A stretch of 64,000 nucleotides of DNA from Billgrantia zhangzhouensis (GTDB lineage: Bacteria; Pseudomonadota; Gammaproteobacteria; Pseudomonadales; Halomonadaceae). Below the pieces are notes generated by a model, which was not told the DNA's origin, searched no databases, and saw only the letters and a list, made by a program, of their open reading frames with translations. The translations under genes and the position numbers were made by a program. The stretch is taken from NCBI RefSeq assembly GCF_021404465.1, contig NZ_JABFTT010000018.1:1-64000 (forward strand), written 5' to 3'. Below are positions 26,196 through 37,821 of the stretch, piece after piece. How positions within the stretch are numbered: position 1 is the first letter of the stretch; each line of letters starts with the position of its first letter.

Positions 26196-28342
26196 GCGAT
26201 GAGGGCCTGAGACAGCTGGCCGACGCTGCCGGCCTGATCGTCGAATGGGAAGACAGCGAGGGCCGCCCTCACCGGCTCAGCGACGCCGCCCAGCGCGATC
26301 TGCTGGCTCGGCTCGGCTACCCCGCCGGTAGCGCAACCGAGATCGCGGCCAGCCTGGAACGGCTGCGGTCGCCCGCCTCGCCGCAGGAGTGGCCACCGCT
26401 AATCACCGCCGAACAGGGCGCGAGTACGCCACTGCCGTCGCCGCTTCCCAGCGGGACCCGCTACCGGCTCGTGCTGGAAAACGGCGAGCACCGGGAAGGG
26501 ACGCTTGGCGACGATCACGGAGTATTGCCCGCCGTCGACGAGCCCGGCTACCACCGCCTGCAGATCGCCGCTGTCGAGCTGACTCTGGCCGTGGCCCCGC
26601 CGCGCTGCTTTACCTTGGCGGATGCCTGCGCCGACGAATCGCCACGCCTGTGGGGATTGGCGGCCCAGCTCTACGCCCTGCGCCGGCCTGGCGACGGCGG
26701 CCTCGGCGACACCCTGGCGCTGGAGCAACTGGCGCGCCACGCCGCCGAATCCGGTGCCGCCGCACTAGCCGTGAGCCCGGTGCACGCCATGTTCAGCACC
26801 GATGTGAACCACTACAGCCCCTACTCGCCCTCGAGCCGCCTGCACTACCACGCCCTGCATGCCGCCCCGGAGGCGCTGTTCAGCGAAGCAGCCGTGGCGG
26901 CGGCCATCGAGCGCAGCGGTCTGGGCGAGACACGGACTCAGCTCGAAGCGCAGGAGCTGGTCGACTGGCCCCGGGCGGCGCGCACCAAGCTTACCTGGTT
27001 GCGCGCGCTGCATGACGATGTGATGCAGCGCGAAGACGCCGAGGCACGGCGTGCCCGCCAGGCCCTGGCGACCTTTCGTGAACAGGGTTTTCATGAACAG
27101 GACTTTCATGAACGGGGCGGTGCCATGTTCGAGGCGCACTGCCGCTTCGAGGCCCTGCAGCAGGTGCGGGGCGAACGCGACTGGCGTCAATGGCCGGCGG
27201 CGCTGCGTGACCCGGCAAGTCCCGAGGTGGCCCGCTTCGCCGAGGAGCACGCCCACGAAGTCGGCTTCCATGCCTTTCTGCAGTGGCTGGCAAGCGAGGG
27301 GCTGGCCCGCGCCCAGGCCACGGCCCGAGAGGCCGGCATGCCGATCGGTCTGATCGCCGACCTCGCCGTGGGGGCCGACGCGGCCGGCAGCCAGGCCTGG
27401 AGCCGCCAGGCCGAGATGCTGGAGGGCCTGTCGATCGGTGCGCCACCGGACGCCTTCAACGTACACGGCCAGGACTGGGGGCTCGCGCCCTTCTCTCCCC
27501 AGGGCCTGGTGCGTGGCGGCTTCGCCGGATTCATCGACATGCTGCGGGCCGGCTTCGCCCATGCCGGCGGGTTGCGCATCGATCATGTACTGGGCCTGTT
27601 GCGCCTGTGGCTGGTGCCCCACGGCGCATCTCCCGATGAGGGCGGCTACGTGCGCTATCCGCTCGACGACCTGCTGCGCCTGGTCGCGCTGGAGTCCTGG
27701 CGGCATCGCGCCATCGTCATCGGCGAGGACCTGGGTACCGTCGCCCCGGGCTTTCGCGAGCGGTTGGCACGCCACGGCATCCTCGGCATGCGCGTGCTGT
27801 GGTTCGAGCGCGACGACGACGGCGGCTTCCTGGCGCCGGGGCAGTGGTCGCGGCACGCCGTTGCCACCAGCTCGACCCACGACCTGCCGACGCTGGCCGG
27901 CTGGTGGGCGGGGCGCGATATCGAATGGCGCGATCGCCTCGGCCTGCTCGGCGAAAACCAAGATGCCGGCAGCGAACACGCCGAGCGCCGCATCGAGCGG
28001 GCGCGCCTGGCTCGGGCGTTGCACCTGGTCGATGACCACGTGCCGGAGGCGCCTCTCGACGCCGCCGCCCTGCCTGCCTCCAAGGTGCTCGATGCCTGCG
28101 CTCGTCGCCTTGGCTTAACCCCGGCGCCACTCACCTTGCTGCCATTGGAGGATGCCCTGGGCCTCGAGGAGCAGGCCAACCTGCCGGGCACCCTCGACGA
28201 ACATCCCAACTGGCGGCGCCGCCTGCCGGACGACACCGAGCGCCTGCTCGCCTCGCCGGAGACGCTATGCCGCCTGAAGGCACTGGCCGAGGCACGCCGG
28301 GAAGCTGCCCACGGTGACGCGAGAGGGGGGTTCGATGAGTGA
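26192..28342 (+). CDS. malQ: 4-alpha-glucanotransferase (amylomaltase)
   Basis: This GH77 disproportionating enzyme moves maltooligosyl units between glucans, recycling the short ends left by TreY/TreZ. It is long at 716 residues, as in enterobacterial MalQ, with an N-terminal extra domain (about 1-140) ahead of the barrel. Signatures are SRLHYHALH-type sugar binding, GLRIDHVLGL (nucleophile Asp464), VIGEDLGTV (Glu512) and SSTHDLPTLAGWW. ATG 26192 overlaps the treZ stop; the TTG two codons earlier is unlikely. It overlaps treY by eight bases. Residues 300-310 carry a local near-repeat (EQGFHEQDFHERG). Confidence 0.93.
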   Translation: MSDEGLRQLADAAGLIVEWEDSEGRPHRLSDAAQRDLLARLGYPAGSATEIAASLERLRSPASPQEWPPLITAEQGASTPLPSPLPSGTRYRLVLENGEHREGTLGDDHGVLPAVDEPGYHRLQIAAVELTLAVAPPRCFTLADACADESPRLWGLAAQLYALRRPGDGGLGDTLALEQLARHAAESGAAALAVSPVHAMFSTDVNHYSPYSPSSRLHYHALHAAPEALFSEAAVAAAIERSGLGETRTQLEAQELVDWPRAARTKLTWLRALHDDVMQREDAEARRARQALATFREQGFHEQDFHERGGAMFEAHCRFEALQQVRGERDWRQWPAALRDPASPEVARFAEEHAHEVGFHAFLQWLASEGLARAQATAREAGMPIGLIADLAVGADAAGSQAWSRQAEMLEGLSIGAPPDAFNVHGQDWGLAPFSPQGLVRGGFAGFIDMLRAGFAHAGGLRIDHVLGLLRLWLVPHGASPDEGGYVRYPLDDLLRLVALESWRHRAIVIGEDLGTVAPGFRERLARHGILGMRVLWFERDDDGGFLAPGQWSRHAVATSSTHDLPTLAGWWAGRDIEWRDRLGLLGENQDAGSEHAERRIERARLARALHLVDDHVPEAPLDAAALPASKVLDACARRLGLTPAPLTLLPLEDALGLEEQANLPGTLDEHPNWRRRLPDDTERLLASPETLCRLKALAEARREAAHGDARGGFDE

Positions 28343-31112
28343 GATTCGCGCCACGGTACGCCTGCAGTTCCATCGTGGCTTCACCCTAGACGATGCCGCC
28401 GAGTGGGTGGGCTACTATGCCAGGCTCGGCATCAGCCATGTCTATGCCTCGCCGCTACAGATGTCACGCGCGGGCTCGCCCCACGGCTACGACGGCATCG
28501 CCCCCACCCGCATCGACCCCGAACTCGGCGGTGAAGCGGCGCTCGAGCGCCTGGTCGAGCGCCTGCGCGAGCATGACATGGGACTGATCCTCGATATCGT
28601 GCCCAACCACGTGGCAGTGGGCGGCTCACAGAACCCCTGGTGGCAGGACGTACTGGCCTGGGGCCAGGCGAGTCCCTACGCCGGCTTTTTCGATATCGAC
28701 TGGCACTCGCCCGATCCGCTGCTCAACGGCAAGCTGCTGCTGCCTTTTCTCGGCACGCCCTACGCCGACGCCCTGCATGGCGGTGACCTGGTGTTGCGCC
28801 ACGAGCCCGAAGCGATGGATTTCCATATCGCTTACCACGAACATCGCTTCCCCATCGATCCGCGCCGCTATGGCAACATCCTGCGCCTGGCCGAGCATCC
28901 GACACTGTGGGACCTGGCGCCACGCTTCGATGCCCTGCAACAGCGCGAAGACGCCTATACCGCCGTGGCCGAGTGTCGCCATGCACTGCGCCAGGCGTTG
29001 GCGAACCCGACCGCCGGGCAGGCACTACAGCGGGCTCTGGCGCTGTTCGACGGTAGCACTCGCGGCGGCGCCATTCGCCTGCACGATCTGCTGGAGCAGC
29101 AGGCCTATCGCCTGGCCTGGTGGCACACGGGAGCCGACGAGATCAACTGGCGGCGCTTCTTCGACATCACCGAGCTCGGCGGGCTGCGCATCGAACGGCC
29201 CGAAGTGTTCGAGGCGGTGCACGCCCTGCCCTTGCGCCTGGTGGAGCAGGGCTGGGTCGATGGCCTGCGTATCGATCACGTCGATGGCCTGGCCGATCCA
29301 CGCGGCTACTGCCGCCGCCTGCGGGCCCGCCTGGGCGAGAGCCAGAAGCGTCGGCCGCCGGAAGCGGTGCGCCACGTGGCGATCTTCGTCGAGAAGATAC
29401 TGGCCGCCGACGAGACCCTGCATCGCGACTGGGGCGTCGATGGCACCACCGGCTACGAGCTGATGAACGCCATTTCCGCCTTGCAGCACGACCCGGCAGG
29501 CGCCGAGCCGCTGAGTGATCTATGGCGTGACGTCAGCGGTCGGGAGGAGGACTTCCTCGCCGAGGTACGCCTGGCCCGCCGCGAGGTACTCGCCAGCCTG
29601 CTGGCCAGCGAGTTCGAAGCCTGTGCCCACGCCCTGCATGCCGTGGCCCGCCACTCCCTGGCCACCCGCGACGTCACCCTGGCGGCAATACGCCGGGCAC
29701 TGGCGGCGTTGGTCGTGCACTTCCCGGTCTACCGCACCTATGCCGACGACGGCGGCCGCCCCGAGCTCGACGCGCCCTTTTTCGACCAGGCCATGGCCGG
29801 CGCTCGCGGCGAGCTGAGTCCGCCCGATGCCGGGGTACTGGAGTGGCTGGAACGCTGGCTGGGCGGCGAGGCACCCGCCGACGCCGATGGCGCCGAGGAG
29901 CGCTGGCTGCGTCAGCGCGCCATCGTGCGTTTCCAGCAGCTCACCTCGCCGGTGGCCGCCAAGGCCGTGGAAGACACTGCCGGCTATCGCAGCGCGGCAC
30001 TGATCTCGCGCAACGACGTGGGCTTCGACGGCGAGCACTTCAGTCACTCGACGCGCTGGTTCCACGAGGCCAACGCCTGGCGTGCGCGCCACTTTCCCCA
30101 TGGCCTGGTCGCCACGGCCACTCACGATCACAAGCGCGGCGAAGACGTGCGTGCCCGCCTGGCCGCACTGAGCGAGAACGCCATCGGCTTCGCCACCCGC
30201 GTGGAGCGCTGGCGCGACCTGGCCGCCCCGTTGCGCCATTCGCTTCCCACCGGGCCCGCTCCCTCTCCCGGCGACGAGTTGATCCTCTACCAGGTCCTGC
30301 TCGGCGCCTGGCCGCCGAGGCTCGAGCGCGACGACACCGAGGCCATGCACCACTTTACCGAGCGTCTCGCCCAGTGGCAGCAGAAGGCCCTGCGCGAGGC
30401 CAAGCTGCGCAGCCACTGGCTGTGGCCCGACGAAGCCTACGAGCATGCCTGCCGTACCTATCTGGAGGGGCTGCTGACCTCCCCCGAGCTGTGCCGGGGG
30501 TTCGAAGAGGCAGCCCGCGAGCTGGACCTGCCAGGCGCGCTCAATGGCTTGGTCCAGACGGCGCTGCGCCTGACCGCTCCCGGGGTGCCCGATCTCTACC
30601 AGGGTTGCGAATTCTGGGACTACAGCCTGGTAGACCCCGACAACCGGCGTCCGGTCGACCATGCGGCGCGCCAGGCCGCGCTGGACAGGCACCAAGAGCC
30701 CGCTGCGGTGCTGGCCAATTGGCAGGATGGCAACGTCAAGCAGGCCCTGATCGCCCGCCTGCTGGCACTGCGCCACGACTGGCCCGAGCTGTTCCGCCAC
30801 GGAAGCTACTGCGAACTCGAGAGCGCTGGCGAGCATGGCGACCGTCTGGTCGCCTTCCTGCGCGAGCATGACGGCCGGCAGTTGCTGGTGGCGGTGCCGC
30901 GCCTGTGCGCAGCGCTGCTGGAGGGCGCCGAGCAGCCTCAGGTGCCGCCATCGCGCTGGGGAGATACCCGGTTTCGCCTGCCCGGCGGGATGGATGACGT
31001 TTGGCAATGCACGCTGACCGGTACCACGCTGAGAGTGACGAACGAGCATGTCACCGCCGAGGAACTGCTGGGTGCGTTTCCCGTCGGTATCTATCTACGC
31101 GACAGTCAGTGA
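28335..31112 (+). CDS. treY: Maltooligosyl trehalose synthase
   Basis: This intramolecular transglucosylase turns the reducing end of a maltooligosaccharide into a trehalose unit. The 925 residues are somewhat longer than many family members. Near the start RATVRLQFHRGFTLDDAAEW and HGYDGIAPTRIDPELGG are typical. The nucleophile is Asp314 (GLRIDHVDGL), the acid/base Glu353 (IFVEKIL), and TATHDHKRGEDVRARL lies near 595. The ATG at 28335 lies in the tail of malQ after AGAGGGGGG; an in-frame GTG seven codons earlier is less likely. The end is 31 bases before the DUF2934 gene. Confidence 0.94.
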   Translation: MSEIRATVRLQFHRGFTLDDAAEWVGYYARLGISHVYASPLQMSRAGSPHGYDGIAPTRIDPELGGEAALERLVERLREHDMGLILDIVPNHVAVGGSQNPWWQDVLAWGQASPYAGFFDIDWHSPDPLLNGKLLLPFLGTPYADALHGGDLVLRHEPEAMDFHIAYHEHRFPIDPRRYGNILRLAEHPTLWDLAPRFDALQQREDAYTAVAECRHALRQALANPTAGQALQRALALFDGSTRGGAIRLHDLLEQQAYRLAWWHTGADEINWRRFFDITELGGLRIERPEVFEAVHALPLRLVEQGWVDGLRIDHVDGLADPRGYCRRLRARLGESQKRRPPEAVRHVAIFVEKILAADETLHRDWGVDGTTGYELMNAISALQHDPAGAEPLSDLWRDVSGREEDFLAEVRLARREVLASLLASEFEACAHALHAVARHSLATRDVTLAAIRRALAALVVHFPVYRTYADDGGRPELDAPFFDQAMAGARGELSPPDAGVLEWLERWLGGEAPADADGAEERWLRQRAIVRFQQLTSPVAAKAVEDTAGYRSAALISRNDVGFDGEHFSHSTRWFHEANAWRARHFPHGLVATATHDHKRGEDVRARLAALSENAIGFATRVERWRDLAAPLRHSLPTGPAPSPGDELILYQVLLGAWPPRLERDDTEAMHHFTERLAQWQQKALREAKLRSHWLWPDEAYEHACRTYLEGLLTSPELCRGFEEAARELDLPGALNGLVQTALRLTAPGVPDLYQGCEFWDYSLVDPDNRRPVDHAARQAALDRHQEPAAVLANWQDGNVKQALIARLLALRHDWPELFRHGSYCELESAGEHGDRLVAFLREHDGRQLLVAVPRLCAALLEGAEQPQVPPSRWGDTRFRLPGGMDDVWQCTLTGTTLRVTNEHVTAEELLGAFPVGIYLRDSQ

Positions 31113-31143
31113 CAAGACAGTCAGAGGCAAGAGGAGAGCTAGG

Positions 31144-31848
31144 ATGGCTAACGAAGAGCGCGTACGGAATCTGGCCTACAAGATCTGGGAATCGGAGGGC
31201 CGCCCCGAGGGACAGCAGCAGCGTCACTGGGACATGGCACTACGGATCGTCATCGCCGAGGAGGAAGGAGGTATCGACGCGGAACTCGAAGAAGTCGGCG
31301 AGCCGGTGGACGAGCCGCCCATCCTCGAAGATGACCTGCCATTGGAGGACGACGAGATCGGCATCCAGGAAAATCGTCTACCTCTGGAGCCACCCGATGG
31401 CGAGCCCGATTTCGATGAACTGCCCTATCGCGACGACCGCGACGTGGCACGCGACGAGCCGGTACAGGATCGCGGTAGCCCCGGCCTGGCCCCGGACGAG
31501 CCTGAACCCACCGCGGCCTCGACCCGCCCGCTGCCCGCGGAACAGGCCACCACAACGGGCGCCCAGGACCAGGACGTCGCCAACCGCGGCGGACCGGATG
31601 CACCGGCCACTTCCCCCGACCCCGGGCCAGGACCGATGGAGCCGCTACCGCCGGAGTCCGCCACCGCCAAACGTACCCGCCAGCCACGCCGCAGCGACGA
31701 CGGGCTGACCCAGCCGGACGCCACCGACACTTCCCAGGTGCGGGGCAAGACGGCCAGCAGCGCCAAGGCAGCCTCATCCTCATCCAAGCCCAAGTCCAAG
31801 GCGGGCAAATCGTCGGGTCGATCCAGCCGCACGAAGCCCAAGGGATGA
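31144..31848 (+). CDS. DUF2934 domain protein with long disordered tail
   Basis: The 234-residue product starts with a DUF2934 domain (about 1-38, with RVRNLAYKIWESEGRPEGQQ), a short helical module of unknown function. The rest looks disordered: an acidic stretch (about 40-105), a Pro/Ala/Thr-rich middle, and a Lys/Ser-rich C-terminus ending in alternating KSK/SSR motifs. This separates an acidic centre from a basic tail. GAGGAGAG precedes the ATG. It sits inside the glucan/trehalose operon between treY and glgX, which suggests a role with these enzymes (scaffold, regulator or glucan-granule protein). That is inference only. Confidence 0.8.
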   Translation: MANEERVRNLAYKIWESEGRPEGQQQRHWDMALRIVIAEEEGGIDAELEEVGEPVDEPPILEDDLPLEDDEIGIQENRLPLEPPDGEPDFDELPYRDDRDVARDEPVQDRGSPGLAPDEPEPTAASTRPLPAEQATTTGAQDQDVANRGGPDAPATSPDPGPGPMEPLPPESATAKRTRQPRRSDDGLTQPDATDTSQVRGKTASSAKAASSSSKPKSKAGKSSGRSSRTKPKG

Positions 31849-31866
31849 GACCGGAGCCTAAAGCCA

Positions 31867-31894
31867 GGCCATAAGTACCGGGCCATAAGTACCG
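31867..31894. repeat. Tandem 14-bp repeat, two copies
   Basis: GGCCATAAGTACCG occurs twice head to tail in the 84-base gap before glgX, followed by a short GGGGC/GCCCC stem at about 31893-31909. It may be replication slippage or a small processing or binding site. Confidence 0.6.
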
Positions 31895-31932
31895 GGGCAA
31901 GATGCGCCCCTCAGTTTCATGGATGAAAACCG

Positions 31933-34112
<2,180 letters not shown>

Positions 34113-34116
<4 letters not shown>

Positions 34117-36368
34117 ATGCCGACCTTCACGCTTTACGGAAACAGGCTATGACGGAACTGAAGGACAGAGAACGACAAGCCGCCCCTATCGCGGCCGACC
34201 TGCCCCCAGCCGACACAGAGGCCCTGGCCCGCGGTCGTCACCCCGATCCCTTCGCCGTACTCGGCCTGCACGCCCAGGGCGATGGCTACGCATTGCGGGT
34301 CTACGCGCCCGGCGTACAGGCCGTGGAAGTGCTCGAGCGCGACAGCGGTCGCTGGCGAGGTGAGCCGACCGAGCGCTCGACTCCGGGCCTGTTCGTCATC
34401 GTGCTGGACGAGGCCTTCCCCTATCGACTGCGCCTCCATTGGCCCGACGGCATGCACGAGACCGAGGATCCCTACGCCTTTGGCCTGCTGCTCGGCAACA
34501 TCGACCTGCACCTGATCGGCGAGGGCACCCATCGCGATCTCGGCCGCTGCCTGGGTGCCCAACCCATGAAGGTCGACGGCGTGGCGGGGGTGCGCTTCGC
34601 CGTGTGGGCGCCCAACGCCCGGCGCGTCTCGGTGATCGGCGCCTTCAACGGCTGGGACGGCCGCCGCCACCCCATGCGCCTGCGTCACCAGGCCGGCGTA
34701 TGGGAACTGTTCGTACCGCGCCTGCAACCGGGCGAGTCCTACAAGTACGAGTTGGTGGATGCCCACGATCAGGTAATCCACAAGGCCGATCCGGTGGCCC
34801 TGGCCAGCGAACTGCCGCCCGGTACCGCGTCGAAAGTGGCCGACATCGAAGGCTTCGCCTGGCACGACGAGGCCTGGCTCGCCCGACGCGCCGACACGCT
34901 AGCTCCCGATCGTCCGATCTCGATCTACGAAGTGCATGCCGCCTCGTGGCGCAAGCACGGCGGCAACGTGGGCGAGCTGTACAGCTGGCAGGAGCTGGCC
35001 GAGCAGCTGATTCCCTACGTGCTGGAGATGGGCTTCACCCACGTCGAGCTACTGCCGATCATGGAGCACCCCTTCGGCGGTTCCTGGGGCTATCAGCCGC
35101 TGGGCCTGTTCGCTCCCACCGCGCGCCATGGCTCGCCGGCCGATTTCGCCGCTTTCGTCGACGCCTGCCATCGGGCGGGGCTCGGCGTGATCCTCGACTG
35201 GGTGCCGGCACACTTCCCCACCGACGCCCACGGCCTGGCGCGCTTCGACGGTACCGCGCTGTACGAGTACGCGCATCCCTTCGAGGGCTTCCATCAGGAC
35301 TGGAACACCTACATCTACAATTTCGGACGCCGCGAGGTACACGGCTTCCTGCTCTCGTCGGCGCTGCACTGGCTCAAGCACTACCACGTCGACGCACTGC
35401 GCGTGGACGCGGTGGCCTCGATGCTCTACCGCAACTACTCCAGGCGCGACGGCGAATGGATTCCCAATCGCCATGGCGGCCACGAGAACCTCGAGGCGCT
35501 GGACTTCCTGCGCCATCTCAACCGGGTGGTGGCCGAGGAGGTACCCGGCACGGCGGTCATCGCCGAGGAGTCGACCGCCTGGCCTGGCGTGACCCGGACG
35601 GTGAACGAAGATGGGCTCGGCTTCGCCTACAAATGGAACCTGGGCTGGATGCACGACACCCTGAGCTACATGGCGGAAGACCCGATCTACCGCTGCCATG
35701 GCCACCACAACATGACGTTCCCCCAGGTCTACGCCTACGCGGAGCGCTTCGTGCTGCCGATCTCCCACGACGAGGTGGTCCACGGCAAGCGCGCACTGCT
35801 CGACAAGATGCCCGGCGACGAATGGCAGAAGTTCGCCAACCTGCGCGCCTATCTCGCCACGCTATGGACCCAGCCCGGCAAGAAGCTGCTGTTCATGGGC
35901 TGCGAATTCGGCCAGTGGCGGGAGTGGGATCACGATCGCGAACTCGATTGGGGGCTGCTCGACGAGCCGCGCCATGCCGGCGTGCGCCTGCTGGTGGGCG
36001 ATCTCAACCGGCTCTATCGCGAGTTGCCCGCGCTGCACCAGAGCGACTGCGATCCCTGCGGCTTCGTCTGGGTCATCGGCAACGACCACACCAATAGCGT
36101 CTTTGCCTGGCTGCGCTGCGACACCAAGGGTGAACCACTGCTGCTGGTAGCCAACATGACTCCGATGCCGCGTGAGAACTACCGGGTCGGGATACCGCAG
36201 AGCGGCGAGTGGGAGGAAATCTTCAACAGTGACGCCGAGTGCTACGGCGGTTCGAACATAGGCAATTTGGGACGGCGCGAAGCCGTCGAAGAGCCGCTGC
36301 ACGGCCAGCCGGCAAGCCTCGAGCTGACGCTGCCGCCGCTGGCGGTGATACTGCTGCGGCCTTGCTGA
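34113..36368 (+). CDS. glgB: 1,4-alpha-glucan branching enzyme
   Basis: It makes alpha-1,6 branches by cutting and rejoining 1,4-chains. The 751 residues hold two N-terminal sandwich domains (about 30-130 and 140-240), with [13 protein letters not shown] and [20 protein letters not shown]. The barrel has nucleophile Asp432 ([10 protein letters not shown]), acid/base Glu485 (VIAEEST) and [14 protein letters not shown]. The start overlaps the glgX stop (ATGA); a second ATG 12 codons later is possible. It is the last gene of the glucan operon, with 35 bases to the MFS gene on the same strand, which may be co-transcribed. Confidence 0.95.
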
Positions 36369-36403
36369 GCGCTGTCACTAGAGACGCGAAACAAGGAGAC
36401 AAC

Positions 36404-37699
36404 ATGTTGGCCATGCTGCAACCGGTCCGTTCGATCCTCTGGAGCGTCGCCCTGCTGCTGCTCGGCAACGGCCTCATCAACACCCTGCTGACCCTGCGCG
36501 GGACCGACGAAGGCTTCTCGTCAACCGTGGTGGGCGTGATCATGTCGGCTTACTTCGTCGGCTTCACCTGCGGTACCTGGGTCAGCAGCCGGCTGATTCG
36601 CCGTGCCGGGCACATCCGCGCCTTCGCCTTCTGCGCCGCACTGTGCGCTTCAGGAGCACTGCTGCACATCATCTTCGTCGATCCCTGGGTGTGGATCGTG
36701 CTGCGCTTCTTCTACGGCCTGGCCTTCGTGACCTTGATGACGGTGATCGAGAGCTGGCTCAACGGGCAGGCCGCGAGCCACGAGCGCGGCCGGGTCTTTG
36801 CCACTTACATGCTGGTCAACTTGGGGGCGATCGCCGCCGCCCAACAGATCCTGCGCCTGGACACCCCCGGCGGGTTCCTGCTTTTCGCCGTCACGGCCAT
36901 CCTGATCAGTTGGGCGCTGCTGCCGATCACCATGACCCGGCGCCAGCAGCCTACGGTGCCGGAAAACGCCAAGAGCAGTCTCAAGGCGCTGCTTGGGTTC
37001 GCCCCTCTGTGTGTCGCTGCCTCGGTACTGTCGGGACTGGCCATGGGTGCCTTTTGGGGCATGGCGCCACTGTACGCACGCCAGTTGGGCTGGAGCGCCG
37101 CCGACGTGGGCATGTTGATGAGCGTGACGATCCTGGGCGGGGCGCTGCTGCAGTTGCCCATCGGCCGCTTCTCCGACAAGCACGATCGCTCGCAGGTGAT
37201 GACCTGGGTGGTGATCGTCGCCGCCGCACTGGCGGCACTGATGCCCTTCGCGCCCAACCAGACGGCGCTGATGGGGCTGTTCTTCCTGTGGGGCGGCTTC
37301 TCGTTCGCCATCTATCCGCTGGCGGTGGCGCAGTTGATCGACCAGTTGCATCCCGAAGAGGTAGTCGCGGCCTCGGCCGACATGCTGGTGACCCAAGGGG
37401 CAGGCAGCGCCCTGGCCCCGATTCTCGCCGGCATTCTGATGGGCGCTCTGGGCCCCCAGGCGCTGCCGCTCTATATCGCCGCGGTGCTGGCCCTGCTCGG
37501 CGCCTATGCGCTGTATCGCCGCCGCCACGTGTCCGACCTGTTGCAGGGTCATGCTCACTTCGAGCCAATGACCCAGACCAGCCCGCTGTCGCTGGAGATG
37601 ATGTTCGACGACAGCCAGCCCGACCTGTTCGACGACCCCAGCTTCTACGAAGAGCACGAACGCTACCGGCTGGTCGAGGCGTACCGGCAGCGCGAATGA
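36404..37699 (+). CDS. MFS transporter, YcaD-like
   Basis: This is a 12-helix inner-membrane permease of 431 residues. The first transmembrane region and the loop VSSRLIRRAGHIRAFAF are of the YcaD-like MFS type, and a second conserved loop is GRFSDKHDRSQVMTW. The C-terminal 50 residues are acidic and soluble (MMFDDSQPDLFDDPSFYEEH). AAGGAGAC lies six bases before ATG 36404; the longer reading from 36239 overlaps glgB. Substrate unknown. Its stop lies two bases from the end of the convergent small ORF after eutC. Confidence 0.85.
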   Translation: MLAMLQPVRSILWSVALLLLGNGLINTLLTLRGTDEGFSSTVVGVIMSAYFVGFTCGTWVSSRLIRRAGHIRAFAFCAALCASGALLHIIFVDPWVWIVLRFFYGLAFVTLMTVIESWLNGQAASHERGRVFATYMLVNLGAIAAAQQILRLDTPGGFLLFAVTAILISWALLPITMTRRQQPTVPENAKSSLKALLGFAPLCVAASVLSGLAMGAFWGMAPLYARQLGWSAADVGMLMSVTILGGALLQLPIGRFSDKHDRSQVMTWVVIVAAALAALMPFAPNQTALMGLFFLWGGFSFAIYPLAVAQLIDQLHPEEVVAASADMLVTQGAGSALAPILAGILMGALGPQALPLYIAAVLALLGAYALYRRRHVSDLLQGHAHFEPMTQTSPLSLEMMFDDSQPDLFDDPSFYEEHERYRLVEAYRQRE

Positions 37700-37701
37700 T
37701 C

Positions 37702-37821
37702 TCAGCTCAGGCGTTCGAAAAGCGCCTCCAGATCGGTCACGGTCAGGTCCGGCTCGATGCCCCAGGGATTGCGCAGATGCGCGTAGACGGCAGGGTCGGC
37801 GCGTAGGATGCGATAGCGCAT
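37702..37821 (-). CDS. Small ORF of 39 codons coupled to eutC
   Basis: The ATG shares one base with the eutC stop (TAATG), the classic stop-start arrangement for coupled translation. The product MRYRILRADPAVYAHLRNPW... has 39 residues, is Arg-rich at the start and has an amphipathic, acidic end. I know no family. It may be a genuine small protein of the ectoine operon, a remnant of a longer gene, or chance; the exact fit into the gap between eutC and the convergent MFS gene supports the first. Confidence 0.4.
   Translation of the reverse strand: MRYRILRADPAVYAHLRNPWGIEPDLTVTDLEALFERLS

Noticed and set aside
27060..27120. Short repeat in malQ (GAACAG/CATGAACAG units) as a mobile or slippage insertion
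   Set aside because: It is in frame, very short and compatible with the protein; there is no evidence of disruption.
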